Source of the DNA: CANLBN01 sp050633525
Lineage (GTDB): Bacteria; Pseudomonadota; Gammaproteobacteria; Pseudomonadales; Cellvibrionaceae
Assembly: GCA_050633525.1 (NCBI GenBank)
Contig: JBOEGR010000013.1
Span: 102,063-166,062 of the forward strand
Direction: 5' to 3'
Length of the DNA: 64,000 nt
This document shows, in pieces, positions 7,745 through 16,289 of this stretch (its first letter is position 1; every line of letters starts with the position of its first letter). The notes under the pieces were generated by a model. It saw nothing but the letters and a program-made list of their open reading frames with translations. It ran no database searches and had not been told where the DNA came from. A program made the position numbers and the translations under genes.

Positions 7745-9052
7745 ATGAGAAATGTTAAAAAATCTATAGTGGCATTTATGCTGGGCTTAGGCTCGGTCGG
7801 AGCCATCCAAGCAGCAGATCTTACTATTGCCACCGTCAATAACGGTCATATGATTGAGATGCAAAAGCTGAGTAGTGCTTTTGAAGCTAAAAATCCCGAT
7901 ATCAAACTCAAATGGGTAACCTTAGAAGAAGGCGCTTTACGCCAACGTGTTACGACTGATATATCAACTAAAGGTGGTCAATTTGACGTAATGACCATCG
8001 GTATGTACGAAGCGCCGATTTGGGGTGCGAAGGGTTGGCTCAAAGAGTTGAAGTTTAATTCAGCTTACGATGTTGAAGATGTATTGCCGGCCATGAGGGG
8101 TGGTTTGTCTGCAGATGGAAAATTATATGCAGCACCGTTTTACGGCGAAAGCTCGATGATTATGTACCGTAAGGATTTAGTAAAAGCGGCAGGTATGTCG
8201 ATTGAAGATAATCCTAGTTGGGGTCATATTCGCGATGTTGCTGCTGCCATTCATAACCCAGATAAAGGCGTTTATGGCATTTGTTTGAGAGGCAAGCCAG
8301 GTTGGGGAGATAATATGGCTCTTCTTACAACGATTGCGAACTCTTTCGGTGGGCGTTGGTTTGATGAGAAGTGGAAGCCTCAGCTTGATACGGCGGCTTG
8401 GGCGCATGCAGTCAATTTTTATGTTGACCTTCTGAATAATTATGGCCCTCCTGGTTCGAGTTCGAACAGCTTCAATGAAATTCTAGCGCTTTACAATCAA
8501 GGTAAATGCGGTATGTGGATTGATGCAACGATAGCGGCTTCTTTCGTAACCGATCCCAAGCAAAGTAAAGTCGCTGATAAAGTGGGCTTCGCGCAATCGC
8601 CAATCGCAGTCACTAAGCGAGGTGCTAACTGGTTATGGGCTTGGGCCTTGGCTGTTCCTGCTGGTACCAAGCAAAGTGCGGAAGCTCAAAAGTTTATCGA
8701 GTGGGCGACTTCTAAGGAATATATTGAGTTGGTGGCTAAAAATAACGGCTGGGGGTCTGTACCGACCGGTACGCGTACTAGCACCTACGATAATCCTAAC
8801 TTCCTAAAGGCGGCCGTCTTTGCTGAAGCAGAACTAAAAGCGATTTTATCTGCAGATCCTGATAATAGTACTTTGGAACCGACGCCTTATACCGGTGTTC
8901 AGTTTGCAGCTATTCCCGAGTTTCAGGCCATAGGTGTTGCGGTAGGTCAGCAAATGACCTCGGCATTGGCAGGTAAAATTAGTGTGGAAAAAGCCTTAGA
9001 AAATGCGCAAAAAGCGGCTGATCGTGAAATGCGTAAGGCGCGTTACTACTAA
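7745..9052 (+). CDS. smoE: Polyol (mannitol/sorbitol) ABC transporter, substrate-binding protein
   Basis: About 435 residues from the ATG at 7745, placed after GGGAGGAAG. A signal peptide (about 1-24, ending AIQAAD) precedes a family 1 solute-binding fold with EMQKLSSAFEAKNPDIKLKW near the N-terminus and GGQFDVMTIGMYEAP, a pattern of the SmoE/MtlE group. It captures the polyol in the periplasm for the permeases encoded downstream. The gene is separated from the permeases by 166 bp containing stem-loops, which may keep binding-protein message in excess. Exact substrate is inferred from the adjacent mannitol dehydrogenase gene. Confidence 0.88.
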   Translation: MRNVKKSIVAFMLGLGSVGAIQAADLTIATVNNGHMIEMQKLSSAFEAKNPDIKLKWVTLEEGALRQRVTTDISTKGGQFDVMTIGMYEAPIWGAKGWLKELKFNSAYDVEDVLPAMRGGLSADGKLYAAPFYGESSMIMYRKDLVKAAGMSIEDNPSWGHIRDVAAAIHNPDKGVYGICLRGKPGWGDNMALLTTIANSFGGRWFDEKWKPQLDTAAWAHAVNFYVDLLNNYGPPGSSSNSFNEILALYNQGKCGMWIDATIAASFVTDPKQSKVADKVGFAQSPIAVTKRGANWLWAWALAVPAGTKQSAEAQKFIEWATSKEYIELVAKNNGWGSVPTGTRTSTYDNPNFLKAAVFAEAELKAILSADPDNSTLEPTPYTGVQFAAIPEFQAIGVAVGQQMTSALAGKISVEKALENAQKAADREMRKARYY

Positions 9053-9063
9053 CTTATAAAAAA

Positions 9064-9116
9064 AGCCATTAAATTGGCTGGGAGAGAATAACGGTTTATA
9101 GCTAGTTATTCTCTCC
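9064..9116 (+). other. Tandem stem-loops between binding-protein and permease genes
   Basis: A small hairpin AGCCA/TGGCT (9064-9079) is followed by a perfect 12-bp stem GGAGAGAATAAC/GTTATTCTCTCC (9081-9092 and 9105-9116). No T-run follows, so it is more likely a processing or stabilising structure than a full terminator. Such structures commonly give unequal expression inside ABC-transporter operons. Confidence 0.6.
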
Positions 9117-9218
9117 TCATGTTATTTCCTTGAGTCCTTAGTGTTTGCATTGCATTGCATTGATAGTGAAGTACTAATTAGGCTCCAACAATAAAAATAA
9201 ATCTGAAGGCGTATTTCT

Positions 9219-10079
9219 ATGAATGCTCGTATTGCAAAGTTGCTGCAGGCACCTTCTATCATCCTCTTGTTATTATGGATGATTGTTCCTCTAGGTATGA
9301 CGATTTATTTTTCAGTCGTTCGTTACAATTTACTTTATCCAGGACCGTTGGAGTTCGATGGTCTAGCAAACTATGAATTTTTTATTACTGATTCAGCGTT
9401 TATTCCTGCTTTGATAAATACTTTATTACTGGTGGGATCGATATTAGTCATTACGGTTGTAATGGGTTTAGCGTTAGCGTTACTGATTAATCGTCCTTTT
9501 TTTGGGCGCGGCATTGTGCGCGTAATGATGATATCTCCATTTTTTATCATGCCAACGGTGAATGCATTGATTTGGAAGAATATGTTGATGAATCCGGTGT
9601 ATGGTATTTTTGCTGTGATTGCTATTGCGTTTGGAGCCGAGCCAATTGATTGGCTATCAGAAATGCCATTGTTGTCTATTATTCTAATGGTGAGCTGGCA
9701 GTGGACACCTTTCGCTTTATTGATTTTCATTACTTCATTGCAATCGCAAGATACTGAACAGCAAGAAGCAGCTCAATTAGATGGCGCAAGTTCTTGGGCA
9801 ATATTTCGTTATTTAACTTTGCCACATTTAGCACGTCCTATTGCTATCGTTATTATGATACAAACTATTTTTCACTTATCGATATTTGCAGAGATATTTG
9901 TAACGACAAGTGGTGGGCCTGGTTACGATAGTACCAACCTTGCTTTCCTTATTTTTTCTCAAGCCTTATTGCAATTTGATGTTGGTGTTGCTTCTGCTGG
10001 TGGTGTTTTTGCCATTATCCTTGCCAATATAGTTGCTTTCTTTTTGATTCGAGCCGTAGGCAAAAACTTAACTACTTAA
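9219..10079 (+). CDS. smoF: Polyol ABC transporter permease 1
   Basis: 286 residues with six predicted membrane helices. The cytoplasmic coupling motif EAAQLDGASSWAIFRYL (about residue 184 onward) is the EAA loop of MalF-type permeases that docks on the ATPase. Length and first-helix pattern fit the shorter SmoF/MtlF class. It is followed after 9 bp by the second permease gene, so the two are probably translationally coupled and form the heterodimeric channel. Confidence 0.88.
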   Translation: MNARIAKLLQAPSIILLLLWMIVPLGMTIYFSVVRYNLLYPGPLEFDGLANYEFFITDSAFIPALINTLLLVGSILVITVVMGLALALLINRPFFGRGIVRVMMISPFFIMPTVNALIWKNMLMNPVYGIFAVIAIAFGAEPIDWLSEMPLLSIILMVSWQWTPFALLIFITSLQSQDTEQQEAAQLDGASSWAIFRYLTLPHLARPIAIVIMIQTIFHLSIFAEIFVTTSGGPGYDSTNLAFLIFSQALLQFDVGVASAGGVFAIILANIVAFFLIRAVGKNLTT

Positions 10080-10088
10080 TGGTGATGT

Positions 10089-10925
10089 ATGAGTCAAACT
10101 TTATCACAACGTAAAAAAATAAATGCATGGTTCTTCGGATTATTATCTTGGTTTGCCGCGCTGTTAATATTTTTCCCTATTCTCTGGATGGTAATGACCA
10201 GCTTTAAAACGGAGTTACAAGCCATCGCAACGCCACCGTTATGGACATGGGAGCCTACGCTAGACAATTTCGCGTTAGTGCAAGAGAGGAGTGATTACTT
10301 CAAGTATGCAATAAATTCGATCATCACTTCTTTTGGGGCAACATTTTTGGCGCTTGTTATTGCTGTGCCATCAGCTTATTCGATGGCGTTTTTCCCTTCG
10401 AAGCGCACCAAAGACATATTATTGTGGATGTTGTCAACGAAAATGTTGCCAGCTGTTGGTGTATTGATGCCAATTTATTTATTGACTAAAAATACGGGTT
10501 TATTAGATAACGTTATCTCTCTAATTATCATTTTTACGATGATTAATTTGCCTATTATCATGTGGATGTTGTTTTCATACTTTCGAGAAATTCCAAAAGA
10601 AATTCTTGAAGCTTGTCGAATGGATGGTGCCAATACCTTCGCTGAACTACGCCACGTGGTCATGCCACTATCTTGGGGCGGCATAGCATCTACGGGTCTT
10701 CTATCCATTGTTTTATGTTGGAACGAAGCTTTTTGGTCGATCAATCTTACTTCCGCAGATGCAGGTACTTTAACTGCGCTTATAGCATCTTACTCTAGTC
10801 CTGAAGGTTTATTCTGGGCCAAGTTATCTGCGGCATCTACTTTAGCCTGTGCTCCAATCGTCGTCTTTGGTTGGTTTTGTCAAAAACAATTAGTCCAAGG
10901 CTTGACCTTTGGCGCAGTGAAATAA
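10089..10925 (+). CDS. smoG: Polyol ABC transporter permease 2
   Basis: 278 residues, six membrane helices, with the motif EACRMDGANTFAELRHV near residue 175, the EAA loop of MalG-type permeases. The N-terminus carries FPILWMVMTSFKTE, a common MalG-family stretch. It pairs with the preceding permease and is followed 9 bp later by the ATPase gene, all on one transcript. Confidence 0.88.
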   Translation: MSQTLSQRKKINAWFFGLLSWFAALLIFFPILWMVMTSFKTELQAIATPPLWTWEPTLDNFALVQERSDYFKYAINSIITSFGATFLALVIAVPSAYSMAFFPSKRTKDILLWMLSTKMLPAVGVLMPIYLLTKNTGLLDNVISLIIIFTMINLPIIMWMLFSYFREIPKEILEACRMDGANTFAELRHVVMPLSWGGIASTGLLSIVLCWNEAFWSINLTSADAGTLTALIASYSSPEGLFWAKLSAASTLACAPIVVFGWFCQKQLVQGLTFGAVK

Positions 10926-10934
10926 GGAAAAATA

Positions 10935-12002
10935 ATGTCATCCCTAGAAATAAAAAAACTTCACAAAGAATTTGATGATTTCCACGCTATTCGAGGTATT
11001 GATTTACATATAGAAAAAGGTGAATTTACCGTTTTTGTCGGTCCTTCGGGTTGTGGTAAATCGACACTATTGCGTTTGATAGCGGGTCTCGAAACAGTAT
11101 CTTCTGGTTCCATCACTATGGGAGAGCGAGATGTAACAGAAGTGGCTGCAGCACAACGTGATTTGGCGATGGTGTTTCAATCCTATGCGCTTTATCCACA
11201 TATGACTGTAGCTGAAAATATGTCTTTCGCTTTAAGGTTGGCAGGTGTTGATGCTAAAACCATTAATGAAAAAGTAAAAGAAGCAGCTGATATTCTTCAG
11301 CTAACGGACTTATTAGAGCGTAAGCCTAAAGCATTGTCGGGAGGGCAGCGGCAACGGGTAGCGATTGGCCGAGCGATTGTACGCCATCCTTCGGTATTTT
11401 TATTCGATGAGCCTTTATCTAATTTAGATGCCTCGCTAAGAGTGCAAATGCGCCAAGAATTATCGGAACTTCACCATAAGCTCAAAGCGACCATGATCTA
11501 TGTAACGCATGACCAAGTTGAAGCGATGACATTAGCAGATAGGGTGGTTATTTTAAATGCAGGAAAAATCGAGCAAGTGGGCACACCACTTGAAGTGTAC
11601 TACAACCCCGGTAGCCGTTTTGTAGCCGAATTTATTGGTACGCCGAAAATGAGTTTTCTCCCGCTCAATAAAGAAATTAAAAGCTTAATAGAGGCGCATG
11701 ATAAGAATGATTCTCGTAACTTAACTCAAGGTGATTTGTTAGGTATAAGACCAGAATCTATCATAGTGGGTCAACCAGGTTTAAGCGGTAAAGTGACTCT
11801 AGTTGAACGTTTAGGCGCAGAAACATTAGTTTACATTAATTATTTAGGCGAACATCAAATTGCTGCGCGCATCGATAGTTTGGCTGAAATTTCAGTTGGC
11901 AATGATATTGATTTTACTGTTCGTTTTGAAAATGTGCATAGTTTCGATTCAAGCGGTTTGCGAGTGAGTCCTAATGTCACAGATAAGCTTATAAAAACTT
12001 AG
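10935..12002 (+). CDS. smoK: Polyol ABC transporter ATPase (MalK/UgpC-type)
   Basis: 355 residues. The ATPase domain (1-235) has Walker A GPSGCGKST, signature LSGGQRQR, Walker B VFLFDEPLSNLD and the switch His in YVTHDQVEAM. A TOBE/OB regulatory domain follows (about 240-355), as in MalK and UgpC. It energises import through the SmoF/G-like pair. The start has AAGGAAAAATA upstream. The C-terminal domain could allow inducer exclusion or regulator contact, as in MalK; not shown here. Confidence 0.92.
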   Translation: MSSLEIKKLHKEFDDFHAIRGIDLHIEKGEFTVFVGPSGCGKSTLLRLIAGLETVSSGSITMGERDVTEVAAAQRDLAMVFQSYALYPHMTVAENMSFALRLAGVDAKTINEKVKEAADILQLTDLLERKPKALSGGQRQRVAIGRAIVRHPSVFLFDEPLSNLDASLRVQMRQELSELHHKLKATMIYVTHDQVEAMTLADRVVILNAGKIEQVGTPLEVYYNPGSRFVAEFIGTPKMSFLPLNKEIKSLIEAHDKNDSRNLTQGDLLGIRPESIIVGQPGLSGKVTLVERLGAETLVYINYLGEHQIAARIDSLAEISVGNDIDFTVRFENVHSFDSSGLRVSPNVTDKLIKT

Positions 12003-12066
12003 ATATGTTTTTCAGTGTGGCTTATATGTTGATACTAATTGTGGCCTGTTTTGAGGTAGCGAAAAA

Positions 12067-12975
12067 ATGAGTGATAAAGACCCATCTAATGAGTTGGTGA
12101 TTGTTGATCAAAGTGATGGAGGTATTGCTTATCTTGAGCATGGCAGCCCCTCCGACCTTATTCGTTGGCATTCACACTATCATTACGAATTACATTTGAT
12201 TGTAAATACAAAAGGTAAAGTGTTTATTGGCGATTATATTGGTCGCTATAATCCGGGCCAACTTATATTGACTGGGCCTAATGTGCCGCATAACTGGATA
12301 ACAGATAAAGATCATCATGATCCAGTTCCTATTCGTGATATGGCTATTTTGTTTAGTCATGAATCTATTGAGAATGTCATTCAAGGTTTTCCTGAGGCGC
12401 AAGAGCTAATGACAACATTAGAGTTGTCTCGTGCCGGTGTGGAGTTTGTGGGTTTTGATGAGAATTTATCTAAAGAATTATTTTCTAAAGTGAGAGATGC
12501 AACTGGTATTGAACGCTTGATTAATTTTTTGCAAGTGATGACGGAAATTAATCGTTGGCCACATAAACGTACCTTGTCAACAACTAAAGTATCCTCTTCG
12601 TTATCTGGTTTGGCTCAAAGTAAAATTAATGATGTTGTTAAATATATTACTAGTCATTATCAAGATGATTTATCTCTAAAACAAGTTGCCGACCTTGTTA
12701 ATATGAGTGAGAGCTCATTTTCCCGTCACTTTCAAAAGGCAACCTGCAATAAGTTCGTTGAATTTGTCAATCGAGTTAGAATCGGACGGGCATGCAACCT
12801 TTTAGCTGAAACGAATACTCAAATATCATCGATCTGTTTTGATGTGGGTTTTAAAAACATTACTAATTTTAATCGGCAGTTTTATAAGTTTAAAGGCCAG
12901 ACTCCAGGCGACTATCGAAAAACATTTCAGATCAATTTAGGCAAAGAAAAACCTGTTTTTGAAAAAAGAGCATAA
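12067..12975 (+). CDS. AraC-family regulator of polyol catabolism
   Basis: 302 residues. The N-terminal half is a cupin sensor (HSHYHYELHLIVN, with FIGDYIGRYNPGQLIL). The C-terminal half holds two helix-turn-helix motifs, including DLSLKQVADLVNMSESSFSRHF and the second recognition helix region near NITNFNRQFYKFKGQTPGDYR. The fold and gene order resemble MtlR-type activators of pseudomonad mannitol operons. GAGG lies ten bases before the ATG. Encoded between the transporter and mannitol dehydrogenase genes, it probably activates the transporter promoter through the inverted repeat near 7545-7593. Confidence 0.88.
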   Translation: MSDKDPSNELVIVDQSDGGIAYLEHGSPSDLIRWHSHYHYELHLIVNTKGKVFIGDYIGRYNPGQLILTGPNVPHNWITDKDHHDPVPIRDMAILFSHESIENVIQGFPEAQELMTTLELSRAGVEFVGFDENLSKELFSKVRDATGIERLINFLQVMTEINRWPHKRTLSTTKVSSSLSGLAQSKINDVVKYITSHYQDDLSLKQVADLVNMSESSFSRHFQKATCNKFVEFVNRVRIGRACNLLAETNTQISSICFDVGFKNITNFNRQFYKFKGQTPGDYRKTFQINLGKEKPVFEKRA

Positions 12976-13038
12976 TGCTAGTTTTTTGTTGATAGCACGT
13001 AAGTAAAAATTAATTAATTTATCTTTAAAGACCAGTTT

Positions 13039-14433
13039 ATGCTAAAAAAAATTCAGTATGATAGAAATGCTTGTGCAGCGGGAATTGTCCATGTCGGTGT
13101 TGGTGCTTTTCATCGAGCACATCAAGCAGCATATATTAATAATTTGTTAAAAGTCGATGGTCAACAAGGTTGGGGGATAATCGGTGTTAATCTACGCCCG
13201 CAGGACTCATCTTCTTTATCTGCTTTAGCAGATCAGGATCATCGTTATATATTAAAAACAATGTCGCCTGAAAATAAAGTAGATTATTTAGAAATAGGCT
13301 CTATTTTATCAAGCTATGATTGGACGGTTGACCCTGAAGGGGCTGCCAGCGTTGCGAGTAATGATGCAATACACATGATTACCATGACGGTAACAGAAAG
13401 TGGGTATTATTTATTTGAAGATGGGAGTTTAGATTTATCTTCACCGCATATAATAGAGGGTTTAAAAGGTAAAGGAAGTTGTATTTATACTTACCTTAGG
13501 GCGGCACTTAATCTTCGGCGTGAACGAGAAGGCGGTTTAATTACACTATTGTCATGCGATAATTTGCGTGATAATGGAAAAAAATTAAAGTCAGGATTTC
13601 AGCAATTTTTATTAGCGTGTGAAGATAAAGATTTGCTAAGTTGGGTTGATAAAAACGTTACATTTCCATGTTGTGTGGTAGATAGGATTACCCCTCGACT
13701 TGATCCAAAACATGCATCGGAAGTGCAGGAAATGTTTGATGTTGATGATCATTTGACTGTCGTAGGCGAATCTTTTTCTCAGTGGGTAATTGAAAATAAT
13801 TTTGCTGGGAAAGCTCCCCGGTTTGACTTGGCGGGTGTGGAAGTAGTCGATGATGTAAGTCCTTATGAAGAAGCTAAAATACGTATTTTAAATGGGGGTC
13901 ATACTATCTTGGCCTATCTCGCGGCTTTAAAGGGTTATACGACATATGATGAAGGTATGTGTGATCCAGAATTAAACGAGTTTTTTATTGATTATCAATT
14001 GAATGATGTTATCCCGGCTATAGAGACATCTCCCATAGATTTAGATGCTTATAGCGATATGGTTAAAATACGGTTTTCTAATAAAAATATCGCTGATTCA
14101 GTTTCTAGAATTTGTGCTGATGGCGTCAATAAATTTTCCATTTTTATTCTGGTTACATTAGAAGCAGCGTATTCAAAAAGAATTGTTCCTAAGTATGCTC
14201 TTCAGGGTGTTGCAAGTTGGTATGTGTTTATGCGCCACGTTAAAGAAAAACGAATTCCATTTGAGTATGTTGAGCCTAACTGGAGCGTGGTTGAGGCATC
14301 GCTGGAAGAGGGCGGTGAAATGTTATTTGCTCGTAATACTGTTTTATGGGGAAATTTGCCTGAAATCTATCCGAATTTTATCGATAATTTATTAAGCGCT
14401 ATTGATGCTATGAAAGGACGTTTTCCTATTTAA
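13039..14433 (+). CDS. mtlK: Mannitol 2-dehydrogenase (long-chain polyol dehydrogenase)
   Basis: 464 residues, near the 490 typical of the family. The N-terminal domain carries GVGAFHRAHQAAYINNL, the NAD-binding start of the mannitol dehydrogenase family. The C-terminal domain has YEEAKIRILNGGHTILAYLA, including the catalytic Lys and the Asn/His pair. It oxidises mannitol (often also arabitol or sorbitol) to fructose with NAD. No strong ribosome site is visible before the ATG at 13039. Product fructose would be phosphorylated by the kinase encoded at 6538-7473. Confidence 0.9.
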   Translation: MLKKIQYDRNACAAGIVHVGVGAFHRAHQAAYINNLLKVDGQQGWGIIGVNLRPQDSSSLSALADQDHRYILKTMSPENKVDYLEIGSILSSYDWTVDPEGAASVASNDAIHMITMTVTESGYYLFEDGSLDLSSPHIIEGLKGKGSCIYTYLRAALNLRREREGGLITLLSCDNLRDNGKKLKSGFQQFLLACEDKDLLSWVDKNVTFPCCVVDRITPRLDPKHASEVQEMFDVDDHLTVVGESFSQWVIENNFAGKAPRFDLAGVEVVDDVSPYEEAKIRILNGGHTILAYLAALKGYTTYDEGMCDPELNEFFIDYQLNDVIPAIETSPIDLDAYSDMVKIRFSNKNIADSVSRICADGVNKFSIFILVTLEAAYSKRIVPKYALQGVASWYVFMRHVKEKRIPFEYVEPNWSVVEASLEEGGEMLFARNTVLWGNLPEIYPNFIDNLLSAIDAMKGRFPI

Positions 14434-14436
14434 AAG

Positions 14437-14922
14437 CTAAATTTCTATATTTCTTGAAATCATAATAACCTCATCATGAGAGTATAGATCAGTAATTGTG
14501 CATTCAATTTTTGCGCCTAATACTTTTTTATATAATTTTTGCGCGCTGTTGTCTGATCTAGTGCTAACTAGTATGTGTTTTATAATGGATCCTGACTTCT
14601 TTAACTCTATTTTTGTTAAAGATAACGAGTGTTTGACTAGTTTTTTTCCTAAGCCTTTTGATTGGAGTGGAGGAAGAATAGCAATTTGTTCTAATTCCAA
14701 AACAGTGTTGTCTCTGAATCCGCTTTTTTGAGTCCAAACTATATAGCCGATAATATCTTTTTCTTCTTCCATGACAAAGCATAAGCTTCGCGGAAAAGAA
14801 TTTAATATGCATTGCATCCATTCGGCAGAATTCTTCTGCCGAATAAAAGCTTTTTTATGAATATCTGAAACCCCTATTAAGTCTTCTGTTGTTGCTATTC
14901 TGATGATGGTTTTATCTTTCAT
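14437..14922 (-). CDS. GNAT-family N-acetyltransferase
   Basis: 161 residues with the GNAT fold. The acetyl-CoA pyrophosphate loop appears as LPPLQSKGLGKKLV (Q/R-x-x-G-x-G/A), preceded by the beta-strand VLELEQIAI. The substrate is unknown; the family acetylates amines of small molecules or proteins. It lies on the opposite strand, 3 bp from the dehydrogenase stop, interrupting the otherwise co-oriented polyol block. It looks like an unrelated insertion. Confidence 0.8.
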   Translation of the reverse strand: MKDKTIIRIATTEDLIGVSDIHKKAFIRQKNSAEWMQCILNSFPRSLCFVMEEEKDIIGYIVWTQKSGFRDNTVLELEQIAILPPLQSKGLGKKLVKHSLSLTKIELKKSGSIIKHILVSTRSDNSAQKLYKKVLGAKIECTITDLYSHDEVIMISRNIEI

Positions 14923-15041
14923 TTTGAGTGATATAAATACTATGACTTGTCTTAATAAGAGATTCTTTTTTAATTCTATTTAAATATCTTAATGTATAAA
15001 AAGTACTGATGATTGATTGATTTGTGTTTTTTTGTTTTTTT

Positions 15042-15099
15042 TTGTAAGCGTAATATGGTCAGTGAGTTTTATCACTCAATTATATCGCGATTCTTACAA
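15042..15099. promoter_or_regulatory. Nested inverted repeats upstream of the porin
   Basis: TTGTAAG at 15042-15048 pairs with CTTACAA at 15093-15099, and a second palindrome AGTGAGTTTTATCACT (15061-15076) sits close to the centre of the first. The array ends 30 bases before the porin start codon. Near-concentric repeats at a promoter are typical of operator sites; the binding protein is unknown. Confidence 0.4.
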
Positions 15100-15128
15100 T
15101 AAAAATAGATTCAATCTCGGGAGTTAAT

Positions 15129-16142
15129 ATGAATAATATAAAATTGAATAAAATGTTAATGGTTAAGAAAAAATGGATGCTGGCTTCTGCAGCGAGTTTT
15201 GTTTTTTCTATGTCTGCAAATGCTCTTCCAGAATTTAGTGGTAGCCTTGAGCTAGATATCGACGCTACTCAGTTAGACTCCGTCGATGAAGGTTCGAGGA
15301 CGATTTATGACGAAAATGGCTTTGTTGAGCTTAACGCTTACTCTAAGCGTGAGAATGGACAGTATTTTGTTGTTGGAAAGGGTGGTATCAGGTTAACCAC
15401 TGATGGTGATGATAATGTCGTTGTTCGTGATTCCTATATCCAGTTTGGCACCAGTGCTTGGGATTTGCAGATTGGCCGTTTTGAAGCCATCAATCTATTT
15501 CCTCTTGGTAAAGATACTGTAGTTGCTAATGCCGATGCTGCAGTTTATGAAGCTAATTTAGTCAGAGGCTTTGTTGGTAACGATGGTGGGCAAATAGTTT
15601 TGCATGTCAACGCAAGCGAAAATGTACTATTCGAACTTGATACCCTATTTGGTGACGATGATGCTTCTGGTGACGATGAGACGGCATTCGCGGGTATTCG
15701 TCCCTCGCTAACATTTGGTGGAGACAACTTTAGTATCACGGCAGGTATGGAATATGTTAATTACGATTTAAGTGCTGGCGGTGAAATAGATAAAACGGGA
15801 CTTGCTATTACAGGTACATTTAATATAGGTACTGCAAGCGTTAATCTTGCTGCGGCAAAATTAGAGGATGACTCAACAACAGGTGACACGGCAGATGATG
15901 AAGTCACTTCTTTTACTGCTAATGTTACCGCAGGTAATTTCGGGGCAGGACTTATTTTGTCTGAGACAGATGTAGCTGATACAGAATTAACGACAGTCTA
16001 TGCCGCTTATACTTTTCCACTCTTTGGTGTCGAGGATGCTACTTTCACGATTGCGGGTTCGTATTCGGAAGCCGATAACGTTCCTGATAACTTAAATAAT
16101 GAAGTGACAGCCATAAGAGGCCGTTTTAATTACACTTTTTAA
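15129..16142 (+). CDS. Outer-membrane porin-like beta-barrel
   Basis: 337 residues. An N-terminal signal peptide ends near SMSANA-LP, then come alternating polar/hydrophobic strands rich in Gly, Asp and Thr. The last residues are RGRFNYTF, with the C-terminal Phe used for barrel assembly. The strand YDENGFVELNAYS near residue 58 onward resembles sugar-associated porins of marine gammaproteobacteria. GGGAG precedes the ATG. Between mannitol dehydrogenase and the Entner-Doudoroff genes, it probably admits the sugar alcohol through the outer membrane. Specificity is inference. Confidence 0.75.
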   Translation: MNNIKLNKMLMVKKKWMLASAASFVFSMSANALPEFSGSLELDIDATQLDSVDEGSRTIYDENGFVELNAYSKRENGQYFVVGKGGIRLTTDGDDNVVVRDSYIQFGTSAWDLQIGRFEAINLFPLGKDTVVANADAAVYEANLVRGFVGNDGGQIVLHVNASENVLFELDTLFGDDDASGDDETAFAGIRPSLTFGGDNFSITAGMEYVNYDLSAGGEIDKTGLAITGTFNIGTASVNLAAAKLEDDSTTGDTADDEVTSFTANVTAGNFGAGLILSETDVADTELTTVYAAYTFPLFGVEDATFTIAGSYSEADNVPDNLNNEVTAIRGRFNYTF

Positions 16143-16158
16143 GATAAAGTAGGTCTGT

Positions 16159-16209
16159 AAAGGCTTAGATTGAGCGCCCCCCATTTTTATTCAGTCTAAG
16201 CCTTTTTTT
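16159..16209 (+). terminator. Rho-independent terminator after the porin
   Basis: AAGGCTTAGA (16160-16169) pairs with TCTAAGCCTT (16195-16204) and the right arm runs into a seven-T tract. It separates the porin from the zwf operon. Confidence 0.85.
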
Positions 16210-16289
16210 GTTACGCATTATGATTTACCTAATGCTACAGAATGACTAATTACTCATTTTAGAGCAGATAAGAAGTTGAGTCTAATACT

